Source: Ettlia oleoabundans
Lineage: Eukaryota > Chlorophyta > Chlorophyceae > Chlamydomonadales
Direction of reading: 5' to 3'
DNA length: 26,383 nt
NCBI GenBank assembly: GCA_019693395.1
Contig: JAAMXP010005204.1
Coordinates: 1-26,383 of the forward strand
Shown here: positions 11,629 through 21,621 of the stretch, piece by piece
Layout: every line of letters starts with the position of its first letter
Position numbering within the stretch: the first letter of the stretch is position 1
Notes under the pieces: generated by a model
What the model was told of the DNA's origin: nothing
Seen by the model: only the letters and a program-made list of their open reading frames with translations
Databases searched by the model: none
Position numbers and translations under genes: made by a program

Positions 11629-12118
11629 AAAGGAGCCACGTCTCATCCCGTTGTTCGCTCCTTGGTGTGGTGGTCTCCACATTTGTTTGTTGTCTGGAAG
11701 TGAAGTCGTTCCCCTGTACCAAACTTTTCCTCCTTCAAGATTGAGACGAGCCTACCAGAAAGGAGCACCGCGGGTGCATGTTGTAGTACTTATTGCAGCG
11801 CAGCTGGCAACATTTCTTGCATCTTCCTGCTAGCACAAGCCAGCGCCAGAGAAGTGAGGAAGTTGCAGCCTGCTTAGCCTGTCACTACACCTGCCATTGA
11901 AGCATGCCAAATTAAAGGCGTTTGAGATGTATCAACCAAAGATGGTCAGTTTTCTCAAGTATCATCTAAATAAAACAAGTATCATCCAAAAAAGGAGCAG
12001 AGGGACGGCTGGAACAGACCAGGTTGCCTAGGAGCAACCCCTGGCGGGCCGCGCCAACAAGGCCAGCATTGCAGGCTCCTGCAGCCCACGTGTGCCGGGC
12101 CATGTGGCCGCATGCTGC
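11629..12118. other. Convergent 3' ends of MBOAT copy 2 and the desaturase gene
   Basis: No supported exon in these 490 bp. The middle is AT-richer than its surroundings and holds a short direct repeat, CAAGTATCATC, at 11956-11966 and 11976-11986. No TGTAA is present on either strand, so the poly(A) sites here must use another signal. Confidence 0.45.
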
Positions 12119-14629
12119 TCACTTGTTGAGCGGCACCAGTCGCTGCTTGAGCAGCTGGGTCAGCTGCGCATCGTCCATGCCCGCCAGCCTGGTGCTGTAC
12201 CTGCTGAGGTGGCGCAGCAAGAAGATGTACCGCCCCGCCATCACAGCTGCACCCACCTGCGGCAGGCAACTGGCAGTGGGGGGATGGGTTGGGTGCTCAT
12301 TGACGCGAAGTCACAGGAAATGCACAGCCAGTTCATTGCACCCTGAAATGCCTGCCCCCCTTCCAAGCTCAGCTGCTGATTGTTGCCAACACGGCAGCCA
12401 ATCAGTTGGCTAAACCCTGCCACAGACATGACTGATATGCCCGCTCTTGTGGCGAGCAGAACACCGAGCAATCAAACAGGAAACAGCTTGCTTGCACCCA
12501 GTCTTCTTATCAACCTTGACAACCGGCGCTAGGCAGCATGTGTAAGGCACCTCAAAGAATGAGATCCCGATGAAGCACAGCGCGTCGTGCTGCGCATGCT
12601 GCTCCAGAGTGGCGGCAAACCGCTCGGGCAGCTCGCTCCAGTGCAGCCTGCCATTGAGGTGGTGCAGGATGTGGTAGCCGTCGTTGTATGAGCGAGCGTT
12701 GTCGCCCACCTACACAACACGACTGTTTGAATTGGTCACATCATCGCCATGAAAGCAAAACTGAGCACAAAAATTGCCAAGCCACGAAGCCCCCGAGCAG
12801 TTCTAAAATATAGCACAGGTGAAGAAAGCGCAGGTTGCACCATCTACAGTACGGCAATGAGGGAAAAGGCGACCCATGGGTTGCAAAGAGTTGCTCTCAC
12901 CCCAGTGCAGTTGTAAGTGAGGCGGTAGGGGTCGTGTGGGTGCTGCGGGTCCACAAGTATGTGCTGGCTCCAGCTGCAGCATAGATGTGGGACCTCTTGA
13001 TACTTAGTGAGGAAGACATGAAGGACAGTTTGAGCCAGCACAGCCAAAACCACCGCCAGCCCAAATTGCTGGACAAGCACGAGCGAAGGCCAACAAGCTG
13101 TGCCAAGCAGAAAAATGAGTGGGCAACTCACTTGCCAAACATCAGCGCCAGGCTTGAGATGACGTAAGGGATGAGCAGCACCCACAGCGTGGCACGTGGA
13201 TTAACCTTCCAGGCAGCTACCAAGCAGCCAAAGTATGCCCCCTCTGCCGCCACGCTGGCAGCCAGCAGGGCCCAGCGCCGGTACTGCAGGCACAGCAGCG
13301 GTACCTGCACAAGCAGCAACAGGAAGCAGGGGTTTGCCAGTGGCTTTAAGCCAAGCAGAAGAACAGGTGCAATGCGGGTCAGGGCCCGATCCAGGGGCTT
13401 TGTGACTCTTGGCAGCCTGCATTATTCCTGTACCGCTACAGCGCGAAAGAGTTGCTCTGAGAGCAGGGCAGCAGCAGCAGGAGCAGCAGGGAGGGCAGCG
13501 GCCACGCGACCTCACCTCGATAAAGCCCCCCAATGCAAAGCGCAGCCAGTACCGCAGGAATGCGGCGGGACTGTCCCGCTGGTACTGCTCCGTGCTGCTG
13601 GCGTCCTGCCCCGCGTGGTTGTTGCCGCAGTGGTGCATGAGGCAGTGGTGGAGGTAATACATGCCTGCATATTGCGTAGGATATACCAGGGCAAAGACAA
13701 CAGACGGCCATCAGGAAGCAGGGGCCAAGCAAAAACGCATGGCAAGCAGGGAAGGCAAGGCACTGCAGCAGGTCCAGGCAGGCAGGGTGCAAGCCATCAT
13801 GCATATGCAGATGTTGGGATAATGGTGCTGCTCCAGCGGTCACTCCTGTCAAGCGTGGGATGCCCGACGACACGACATGCTCCCGAGCCTTTACACGTCT
13901 TGACACAAACTCACCAGATGGGACGCCAAACAGCGGGGAAAGGAGAAGCGGGGCCACAAGGTTCAGCGGCCATAACCCTGCAGCAGAAGCGTGAAGTGGT
14001 TTGTAGTGGCAAGCAGGTACAACGTGCTCGACTGCATGCTGGGTCGGTCGGTTAACTGCGGCGAGAAAATGTAACGAATGCCATTCACATTTGGCAAGAT
14101 CAGGGGAAGCAAAGGGTCCTGCGCAGAGGTGTGAGGTGTAGGAGGGGCGGAGCAACCATGCCAGCACTCTGCACGAGCAGCCCCGCTCCCACTCACCTCG
14201 CTTGAACAGTCGGCGGTGCTGCGAGTAATGCAAGCTCAGCATGAAGCGCGCAAGGTAAGCCACATAGTTGACCAATAAGTAAGCGGCACCAAGCCAGTGT
14301 GGCAGAGGGCGGGAGACAGTTGGGAACCACCAGAAGAGGGCCGCTGTCGTGGGCACAGTGGTCAGCAGTATGTTCAAGTATAGGAAGAGGATGGGCAGAT
14401 CTCTGTGATCCTCCAACAATCTAGCTAGAGGCTTGTGGAGGCACGAGGGTGCGGCGAAGAGGAACTCGGCGCGCTGAGCGGACGCATCGGCGCAAGCTGC
14501 AGCAAGCAGCCGCTCAGCCTCAGGTGCGTGCAGAAGGCTGCCGCCAGGGGGCGGCTGTCCAGGTACCGCCGCCCTTTCGCCGCCCTGCGATTGACCCGTC
14601 AAGCATGGATCCCTGCGATTTTCTACCAT
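12119..14629 (-). CDS. Membrane fatty acid desaturase with three histidine boxes
   Basis: Predicted di-iron desaturase (or hydroxylase-like relative) that would introduce a double bond into acyl chains in a membrane. Seven exons on the minus strand (14629-14197, 13977-13915, 13664-13516, 13304-13132, 12973-12901, 12709-12551, 12256-12119) give 395 residues in one frame. The histidine boxes are HYSQH (134-138), HCLMHH (172-177) and HILHH (310-314), in the family order HxxxH, HxxxHH, HxxHH. Hydrophobic spans lie near residues 78-102, 110-131 and 146-163, with two more between boxes two and three. All introns are GT-AG. The N-terminal 60 residues are low in complexity and could include a targeting peptide. 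A second acceptor at about 14119 would add 47 residues in frame between boxes one and two. Family identity is strong; regiospecificity and lipid substrate cannot be assigned. Confidence 0.87.
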
Positions 14630-16019
14630 GCGGGCGCCAGCCGAAGCCCTTCAGCAAGGGCAGATGGGCGCTTTGATCACCAACGGGAGATGGTGACTGT
14701 CGATGCAGAGAAGTAGGCTTCTAACAGGCTGTAGATATTGCCTGCGCAGTGTGAACCAGCGCTCCAACGCGTCTGTTGGCTCAGGGGCAGTACAAGCCCC
14801 CGCCGCCCCCAGTGGTTCAACCGCTGGTCAGCTCAGTGAAGTGACGAGGCAGCCTGCATTACAAATGCCTGCACGAACAACTGCACGTGCAGCCAGGCAG
14901 CATGTGCGCATTTATAATAGTCCCTATTTGCAGCAACCTTGGATGCACGAGTTCTCTGTTGTGCTATTCCCAGCGTGCAATCACCATTTGGCACACACGT
15001 TGTATTGTTCATTATGTTACATGTCCTATATATGTATGGAAGCAAGCAAGCAAGCAAACCCAGCTTAGCAACAAAGTGAAAACACAAGCACAGGGGGCAA
15101 CATACAGATTGCTGCGGCGTTCTGGGCAACACCTTCAGGCGGCCACGGCCACGGCGTGGAAACACATGTCAGCCACAAGGGTCGGCAAAACAAACATTGG
15201 CAAAGGCTGCTGCTGGTAACATACAAAAAGTCCTCACATCAACATAAAAATGGCGGGGACAGTCCTGTGCATGACAGAAACATGGAAGGTGAAAATGCAA
15301 GGGGGGCAAGGGGTTGATTGTTCAGGGCTGTGAGACACATGCGTCACCTCAGCCTTCCAAGCATACTTCATCATCATCATCAATCGCACCGGGGAAAATG
15401 GGTACAGAGGGAATTGGGGGGCTCGGGCGCAGAAAAACCACCGTCTCCCTGAAAAAAAAAAACTGGCCACAAACATAGAACAGCTCTTGAAAACAGGCAG
15501 GGTTCATGCCCCAACCGGCGGCACGAGCGCTTCAGCACACCTTGCCAAAAATGGTGGGGCACAGAGGTAAAAATGACCGGCGGGCAATAGCGTTGCACCC
15601 GCGGCAATCGTGCGTTTGAAAGCATGTTAATGGAATTCATAAGGAAAAAGGCCGTAAAAACAGGCGGGATTCATGCACACACCAGTGCATGGGAACTTCA
15701 AAGCAGCTCTTTGCACACGTGGTGGCGCAGGGTAAACCTGGCAAGCGGGCAGTCAGTGACAAAGTGGGCAGCGGCAATCAAGCGTTAAAGGCTTGGCTAA
15801 AAACAAAATTCAAGCAAGGCGTGCTGTTCAGCGAAACGTTTCGTTTGACCCATCTACAGCAGCACAGTAGCTACGAATGGGGGATCCAGGGATGCAGCGC
15901 ACCCTCGACAGGTGGTTCTACACAAGAGCGGTGCGCCCTAACAGCAAGGAGGCAGCAGGCAAGCAATAGAGATCAACTCATGACGCTCAGCCGGGTCCCA
16001 TCCAGTTGCAAGTTGTGCC
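14630..16019. other. Upstream region of the desaturase gene and long 3' flank of the next minus-strand gene
   Basis: About 1.4 kb without a supported exon. A minus-strand TGTAA (TTACA on +) at 15017-15021 is the nearest candidate poly(A) signal for the gene ending at 16020, which would give it a 1-kb 3' UTR. The stretch contains an AGCA run (about 15038-15056), a TCA run (about 15369-15384), an A tract near 15450, an imperfect direct repeat of about 20 bp at 15490-15509 and 15656-15675, and a 12-bp palindrome at 15832-15843. Bases 14640-15000 are the likely desaturase promoter. Confidence 0.45.
15490..15675. repeat. Imperfect 20-bp direct repeat
   Basis: AAAACAGGCAGGGTTCATGC at 15490-15509 recurs with two changes at 15656-15675. 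The copies are 166 bp apart in probable 3' UTR sequence. No function is apparent. Confidence 0.5.
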
Positions 16020-17686
16020 TCAGGCGGAGGCAGCGCTCCTGTTGTCGTTCCCATCCTTGTCGGAGGAGGCGCCCAGCCCAAAGGGCATGTAGTACTTGAT
16101 GTCTGCCAGCAGGCCCGCCTGCCACCAGTCGCGCGGCACCATTGTGTCGTCGGGGTGGTACCAGCTCATGCGCGCCTTCTTACGCTGCTTGGGAGGGTCG
16201 GCGATGAAGGTGGAGCGGAACGACTGGCTGGAGGCCGCCCTGCAGCAAGCAGACAGGGCGGTGGATGGCCCAAAAGGAAGGTGAGCGGTTTGGAATTGCT
16301 TCCACATTGTAAGGACTGCTAAAGACGAGTCCTCAGAAACCCAGCAGCTAGGGCGTTGGAAACGTCAAAGGGCAGTGGTGTGTGAAGGAGGGGCAGGGCG
16401 GGCTTGGGTTTGCCTCCCATGTATTTGCAAGGCTGCCAGGATGGCAGACTGCTTGAACGAAGCAGCTATTGTAGCCGACAACTGCATGTTTCGCACGGCC
16501 TTGCACAAGCTTCAGCTGCAAAGGGTACACCAGTTGAGTGCACCCCCAACGGCGCATGCCGACCCGCATGCCATCGAGATACAGACCAGGAGGGATGAAG
16601 CGCAGGGCAGTCTGGCTGAGCAGCCTGGGCTCACCAGCGTGTGAAGGGCAGCACGTGGGGCACCTCTGGCATCACCACTTCCGCCTCCTCTGAGGCCTTG
16701 CTTGAGGCGCGCCTGGCGTTACGCTCAGCCTCGCGTGCAGCCTGAAGGGTGGGCAGTACTGCCTCCCCAAGTCGCTCCGCGAAGCGGCGGAAGGGAAGAC
16801 CCTGCAGCATAAGGTCGGGGCTGGGGGCCGTGCTGGGTTTGCTGTGGTTGCGCATGGTAGGCGGAGTTGGGTGGCGCACAACCAAGACCCCAACGTAGCT
16901 TAAAAGCTTAGGTGAAAAGCCCTATCACAGCGCTCTAATCACCCAGCCAGATCCCATGAGTTATATCCAGCGAATCAGTGCAGCTTGCCTCGAAGGGGTC
17001 ATACACGCCCTCCTGCTGCTTGGATTGCTGCTGCTGGAGCTGCGGAGGCTGCTGCGCCAGTTGCGGAAGCTCTTGTGCGTTCCTGGTGGGGATGTGCAGG
17101 CTGCCACCCACATGCATCTGGAAAGTCTGCAGGTAGGAAGGGATTAGAATGTCATTATATGATCCCTGGCGCGAGGCTTGCTTTGTGGGTGCTGCAGCCA
17201 TCCACACGAGTGCACAAGGCATGGCGGGGACGCACCCGCTGCCGCCACTGCAATTTTGGCCCGCTAGGCATGCTCGCGGTTAAACGGCATTGAAGTGGAC
17301 GCCTGCGCTGCGCCAGCAAGCGGCGAGGGAGGCCGGCCGATCAAGAGGGTTTTCAGGTGTTGTTGCTACAGCACCCACCTTAGCCGGCTTCTGGCGGGAG
17401 GTCAGCGACTGCTGCATCTCCGCAGGCTCTGCTTGTGTGACAGGTCGCGGCTCGCAAGGCAGGGGCACCAGTGGCGCGTGTCCTGGCTCGTTCTGCAGTC
17501 CGTAAACCAGGGAGCGGCGCCAAAGTGGGTCAAAGCGATGACGAGCATGAGAGCAAGGCATGCCGGTACCCTCGACACCCTTCTGCTCACCCTGGCGCCG
17601 CAGAGCGGTGGTGGCATCACGCCCCAGGCCTTAACCAGCGTTGCGCTGGCTGGCAGAGCTGCCTTGCGAGCCAGACTTGTCGCCAT
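16020..17686 (-). CDS. Unrecognised protein with a mitochondrial-type N-terminus (five exons, one GC-AG intron)
   Basis: I do not recognise this protein. Exons 17686-17591, 17492-17379, 17126-16989, 16801-16635 and 16239-16020 join in one frame of 244 residues. The N-terminus (MATSLARKAALPASATLVKA) has Arg/Lys and Ala/Ser/Leu but no acidic residues, like a mitochondrial presequence. A Gln-rich stretch follows at about residues 89-110, then an Ala/Glu/Arg-rich, probably helical segment. The C-terminal part is rich in aromatic and charged residues (ARMSWYHPDDTMVPRDWW) and looks like the conserved core. Intron 3 (16988-16802) begins with GC (GAG|GCAAGC); reading through reaches a stop, and the nearby GT donor is in the wrong phase. 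The start has a good context (ACCATGG) and lies 202 bp from a divergent gene, so a shared promoter is plausible. A subunit of a mitochondrial complex or ribosome is possible but only inferred. Confidence 0.72.
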
Positions 17687-17888
17687 GGTGCGTGTTGATA
17701 TAAACAAACAGCCGATGGGTCCGGGACGTGCGCCCTTGGCTTAGGGTGCCGGCTAGAAAACACGCAATCTCAGTCCTTGATCTTCCCGCGCTTTCGGACC
17801 TTCTATCGTTCCCTGTTGCGTGAGCACCCGCGTTTCGTGCCTTAAGGGGAGTGCCGTCCCGCCTGAGTGTCCTGAGCCGACAGCCAAA
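17687..17888. promoter_or_regulatory. Short bidirectional promoter region
   Basis: These 202 bp separate the start codons of two divergent genes and must hold both 5' UTRs and promoters. The sequence is relatively CpG-rich. I see no clear TATA box or named factor site. Confidence 0.5.
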
Positions 17889-18188
17889 ATGGGGCTTCGC
17901 AACCTTCTGCTTCGCCACCACGCCGCTTTGGCAGCGCCCCTGTTCGGCGGCGGGATCGGCTTTGGCTTCTGGTACACTATGCAGCACGGCAGGAGCCCTT
18001 ACGCCGACCTGAGCGCTTGGGCCAAGGGTGCGCAGGCTATCTATCAGCTGTATGCGACTGACCTCAACGTAACTGGGCAGGCCGAGCAGAAGGGCAAACG
18101 GCCCCTCGGACACGAGCTGGCGCTGCTGGATGCCTGCAACCTGCCGCGACGTGCCTTGGGCCCACCACTGCTGGCACATTCTTGCTGA
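17889..18188 (+). CDS. Unrecognised small protein with a hydrophobic N-terminal segment
   Basis: The ATG at 17889 (context CAAAATGGG) opens a 99-codon frame ending in TGA at 18186-18188. The N-terminus is basic (MGLRNLLLRHH), followed by a Gly/Ala/Phe-rich hydrophobic stretch at about residues 12-30 (ALAAPLFGGGIGFGFWYTM) that could span or sit in a membrane. The rest is soluble and ends near residue 99. A 75-bp intron from 18151 to 18225 would replace the last 12 residues by a short tail ending RKSAEEEQPLRAVTLRLR at 18280-18282, but its donor is weak and it is shorter than any intron accepted here, so the unspliced form is preferred. It shares a 202-bp intergenic region with the divergent gene ending at 17686, which also has an organelle-like N-terminus. 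Function unknown. Confidence 0.55.
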   Translation: MGLRNLLLRHHAALAAPLFGGGIGFGFWYTMQHGRSPYADLSAWAKGAQAIYQLYATDLNVTGQAEQKGKRPLGHELALLDACNLPRRALGPPLLAHSC

Positions 18189-19298
18189 GATTGATTTGAT
18201 GTTTCCACGCCACGTCCACCTGCAGGCAAATCCGCTGAAGAGGAGCAGCCGCTCCGCGCCGTCACCCTGCGGCTACGGTGAAAGGGGGCGGGATGGCAGA
18301 GAGCTCCCAACAGAGCGTCAGCTGCCGCCAGCCGCGCAGGCGGCCTTGCCACCTCTGCAACGCAGACCTGAGCTTATTTGCTTCCCGCCAGGATCTCCCT
18401 ACTCCCTTGTCGAGTCAAGTAACGTGTGGGTCTGGTTTTAAAAGGTTTTCCCGCCGCACCGTTTCCCTTTGTTCTCCGCCAGTTTTTCTTTTGTACGATC
18501 GTGCGGAACTGTTATATACCGCAAAGATGACTTCGCCTTCCTGCCCTGCTTTGTACCCTGCCGCTGATCGATGTGGCTGCCTTTTTAAGACCATGGCTGT
18601 GCTCCCCTGTCCGATTTTCTGCCACAGCCCCGCTTGTTTGATATCAAGCGTTTGATGCGCTGTATCGATACGGATGGTCTAAACTCAATGACCCTGCCTT
18701 CCCAAGCGCAACGATTTCCTCCTTCTGCCACTGTACCTTGCCTGCCGCTCAAGGGTGTGCTCCACTTTGGGGCACACCGTGCGATTCCCCGACAGATTTG
18801 CCTGATTTCCACTGCCTGCCGTTGAAGCGGCGGCGCGCCTGTTTTGCCAACGTCGCTGCCTCCACCCCCATTTTTCCTGTTTCACACGGCTGGTCTTCAT
18901 TTGCAACTTCCACACGAGACCGCCTGGACCTGGTCTCGTCCTGCCATACCCCTGCCTTTGTGGCAGGCGACCTACTTTCATACCTGCTTTGCCCCTGTTT
19001 CCTGTGTTTCCTGCCACGACACCCTTGTTCCTTGAGTTTTTTGGGAACCACTCCCGCCATGGGACACTGCCGGCAGTGGAGGCCCCCCCTTGCTGCTTTG
19101 TTCCAGCAACCTTCTCCTTTCACAACCTCCCCTCCCTCCGTGCCCTTTTTCTGATGTTTCTCCCCATGCATGCCCAACAGATGCCAACCAGCCCGACCTG
19201 CTTCTGGTCAGATCGCAACCGGGCCACTTTGAAACAAATATATGTGCATTCCTCTGCAGCGGCTCAGCCAGCCAGCCTGTGCAGCTAGCGCGCGCGGC

Positions 19299-19318
19299 NN
19301 CCCCCCCCCCCCCCCCCC
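19299..19318. other. Two-base N gap with C homopolymer
   Basis: Positions 19299-19300 are N and 19301-19318 are all C. This marks an unresolved homopolymer or gap join, so sequence order across it is uncertain. Confidence 0.95.
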
Positions 19319-19465
19319 TTGTACACTGCCATAAGATGTCTTGGGCGTCCGCGCCCTGTTCGTTTGTGCTCTGTCTTGTACCGCTTGATGCGTTAGTCCA
19401 CTTTGCTCACTTCTGTCTTGCGGTTCTGTTTCGCTTCGTGTTCACATGCACTGTGTTCACGGCTT

Positions 19466-19470
19466 TGTAA
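19466..19470 (+). terminator. TGTAA poly(A)-signal candidate
   Basis: A TGTAA motif lies at the end of the pyrimidine-rich stretch that follows the gene at 17889. It would imply a 3' UTR of about 1.3 kb, which also crosses the N gap, so the assignment is tentative. Confidence 0.35.
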
Positions 19471-19502
19471 AGAGCCAGCAAACATACCGAGACGGGCACT
19501 AC

Positions 19503-19578
19503 ATGAAAGTGACAGATGTTGATAGGCAGATTGTGAAAGCATGAAAGTGACAGATGTTGATACGCAGATTGTGAAAGT
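19503..19578. repeat. Tandem duplication, 2 x 38 bp
   Basis: Copy one (19503-19540) and copy two (19541-19578) begin ATGAAAGTGACAGATGTTGA and differ at one internal base (AGGC versus ACGC) plus the last base. They lie between the 3' ends of two convergent genes. Confidence 0.9.
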
Positions 19579-19797
19579 TGTGGGGAAGGGGTCATTTTCA
19601 GGGTTCAAGTAAATGAACAGTACAAAACAGCGCAAAAGTGATCGCTACATACGGTGGCTGCCCCGCGTGATGGCCACAACAAAAGCAGGGACTAAAATTG
19701 GCAAAACAACAAAAACCTACCAGCGCTGCAAAAGAACACAGGCGACATGGCTCATGTCACAAGCATGCGGCCCCCTTGCTTAAGGGGAACTGATCAG

Positions 19798-21621
19798 TTA
19801 CAACATGCTGGCCCGCAGGCGCCTGACCAGCTCTGACTGTCGCGCGTCCTCACGCATTGTATCGCCCGCTGATGAGGTGACAGACAGCCTGTTGCGCAGG
19901 GGCGCTAGCCATGCCTCCATGTGGGCCCCGATAGGCTCAAACACGGCGCGCAGCCGGCTGGGAACTTCCTCTGCAGCAGCAGCAAGGGTAGGACAGGATG
20001 AGCATGAGTCGAAAAGCTAAGAGATGGCAGCACGCCTGCGAGGGAAGCGGAGTACTAGCGCTCCTTTGGACGGCGATGCCCTTGAGCAATGGGGTGCCAC
20101 GAACTGGTGCTGTGCAGGGCAGGTGTTACATTGAAAGCACCAAAGCAACCCCCACTAACGAAGAAATGGTCCAGAGCACCATCCCAAGTATGGGCCCCAC
20201 CTGACGTCTGGATGTCCAGCTGCTTGGCAGTGGTTGCCACCACAGCACCGGTGCCCCACAGCGCCAGGATGGTGCCCCACAGCAGCGCACGCCCCGGTGT
20301 GAACTTGGGCAGCAGCCTGCATGCGAGGAAGCAATTGAGGAGGCCATGACGCACTGGGGTGGTGCTCGTTACTCTTAGCAGGGCTGCATGGCATAAACCG
20401 TGTGCGGATTTACAGAGCACTGGGAAGGTGCCGCGCCCGACGGCACCCTAGTCCGGTCCTGCGCGCACTGCTCAACCATGCTGAGCATTGGCCCTGGCAC
20501 CTGCCCCAGACCACAGCATCCAGCTACCGCCGCACCTGTAGCCTGCCATGGTGGGGGTCTCAATGGCCGCCCGCTGGATCCTGTTTGCCCGCAGTTGCTC
20601 AAAGTAGGTGGCCTGCGGCGGCGGCTCGCTGGCCAGCCGCTTGCCATCAGCCACTGCAGGAGTGGGGGGAGCAACCGAATCCAACAGCGTAGGTTTGTTG
20701 ACCAAAATAACATGCTTCATACCTACCTAGAAATATCTCAGCACTGCCTGCCTAGGGCAAGCGGGGGGGACACCCTGTTGTCGGGAGAAGCAGCTGTGCG
20801 GAAGTGCCAGGAAGGCTGCGGGACCTTCATCCCACACTATCACACGAGTATGCGCCCACAACTGAAGCGCACCTGAAAAGATGGAGGCGTCATCTATTGC
20901 CCAGCGTGCGCGGCCTAGTGAGATCTTGGTGCCCAGCTGCATGTAACGCTTGTCGTCCCAGCGCGGCGCTGCAAGCAAGGAAGCAGCAAACCAGGGAGGG
21001 AAGGTTTGGTGTAGTGAGCGGGGGAGCAGGCTGGGTAGGCGTAAGGCTGCCAGCCAGTGGGTTATGGTCTTGTTGCAGAGTTGCTATCAGCATTTTTGTT
21101 CTGCCAGCCCTCCAACGCCAGGCAGCCCCGCCAGCGCCCTTCATATTGAAAACTTGCCTGGCACCAGCCCCGGCTTATGTTCATAGACGTACTCCTTGCG
21201 GCCGCTGACCACCTTTGTGGGCACGCTGCCAGCAGCGCGCTCCTCCTGGGCGCGGCGAGCGGCCTCCAGCACGCTGCGGTCCACCTTGCCCTGCAGGGAG
21301 GTGGCCAGATAGGGGAGGCAGGGTTGGGGTGTTGATGAAAAATATGCAAGCAAGCGGTGGGAACAACAAATGGCGATATCGGCAGGTCTGGCCAGCGTCA
21401 GGTGTGCAAAAGGGAGGGTGTGCAGAAGGGGCGAGAGTTGAGGGCGCACGCTGCCCTGTGAGGCGGGCACAACAGCAGGGAGCAAGGGTACGACTCACCT
21501 CTTCCACCAGCTTCTCAAGGTGGCGCATCACAGCCAGCTGGCCCTCTGTGTTGAACCAATGGCCCTCTGCGGCGCGTTGGCGGGTGGCGAAGGCCCCCAG
21601 AGCAGCGGCGGTGCTGCCCAT
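19798..21621 (-). CDS. Unrecognised single-span membrane protein (six exons, one GC-AG intron)
   Basis: I do not recognise this family. Exons 21621-21499, 21290-21158, 20968-20873, 20653-20536, 20316-20201 and 19970-19798 join in one frame of 252 residues ending in TAA. The N-terminal half is soluble and charged, with a probable helix around AARRAQEERAAG. A motif-like block, PRWDDKRYMQLGTKISLGRA, follows. The only clear membrane span is near residues 165-185 (RALLWGTILALWGTGAVVAT), after FTPG, and is followed by a charged C-terminal tail of about 60 residues. Intron 2 (21157-20969) starts with GC (CCAG|GCAAGT) and is needed to keep frame; the other four introns are GT-AG. I chose the ATG at 21621 because the frame upstream of it has no other ATG. 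The gene diverges from the one at 22394. The layout suggests an organelle inner-membrane or assembly factor, but that is inference. Confidence 0.75.

Larger units (their letters stand above)
18189..19797. other. Long convergent intergenic region: pyrimidine-rich 3' flank, gap and tandem repeat
   Basis: About 1.6 kb without a supported exon between convergent genes. From 18190 to about 19300 the + strand is markedly rich in C and T, the pattern seen after other + genes here and probably a long 3' UTR of the gene at 17889. TGTAA at 19466-19470 is a candidate end signal. The region includes an N gap beside a C run (19299-19318) and a 38-bp tandem duplication (19503-19578). Reading frames here look like chance. 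Confidence 0.45.

Noticed and set aside
13171..14055. 294-codon + strand open frame over the desaturase exons
   Set aside because: It is the antisense of the desaturase gene, low in complexity and without recognisable domains.
18151..18225. Short intron near the end of the gene starting at 17889
   Set aside because: It keeps an open frame, but the donor is weak and 75 bp is shorter than any intron accepted here. Kept only as an alternative.
20400..20876. 158-codon + strand open frame
   Set aside because: It lies antisense to the exon and introns of the 252-residue gene and shows no domain.
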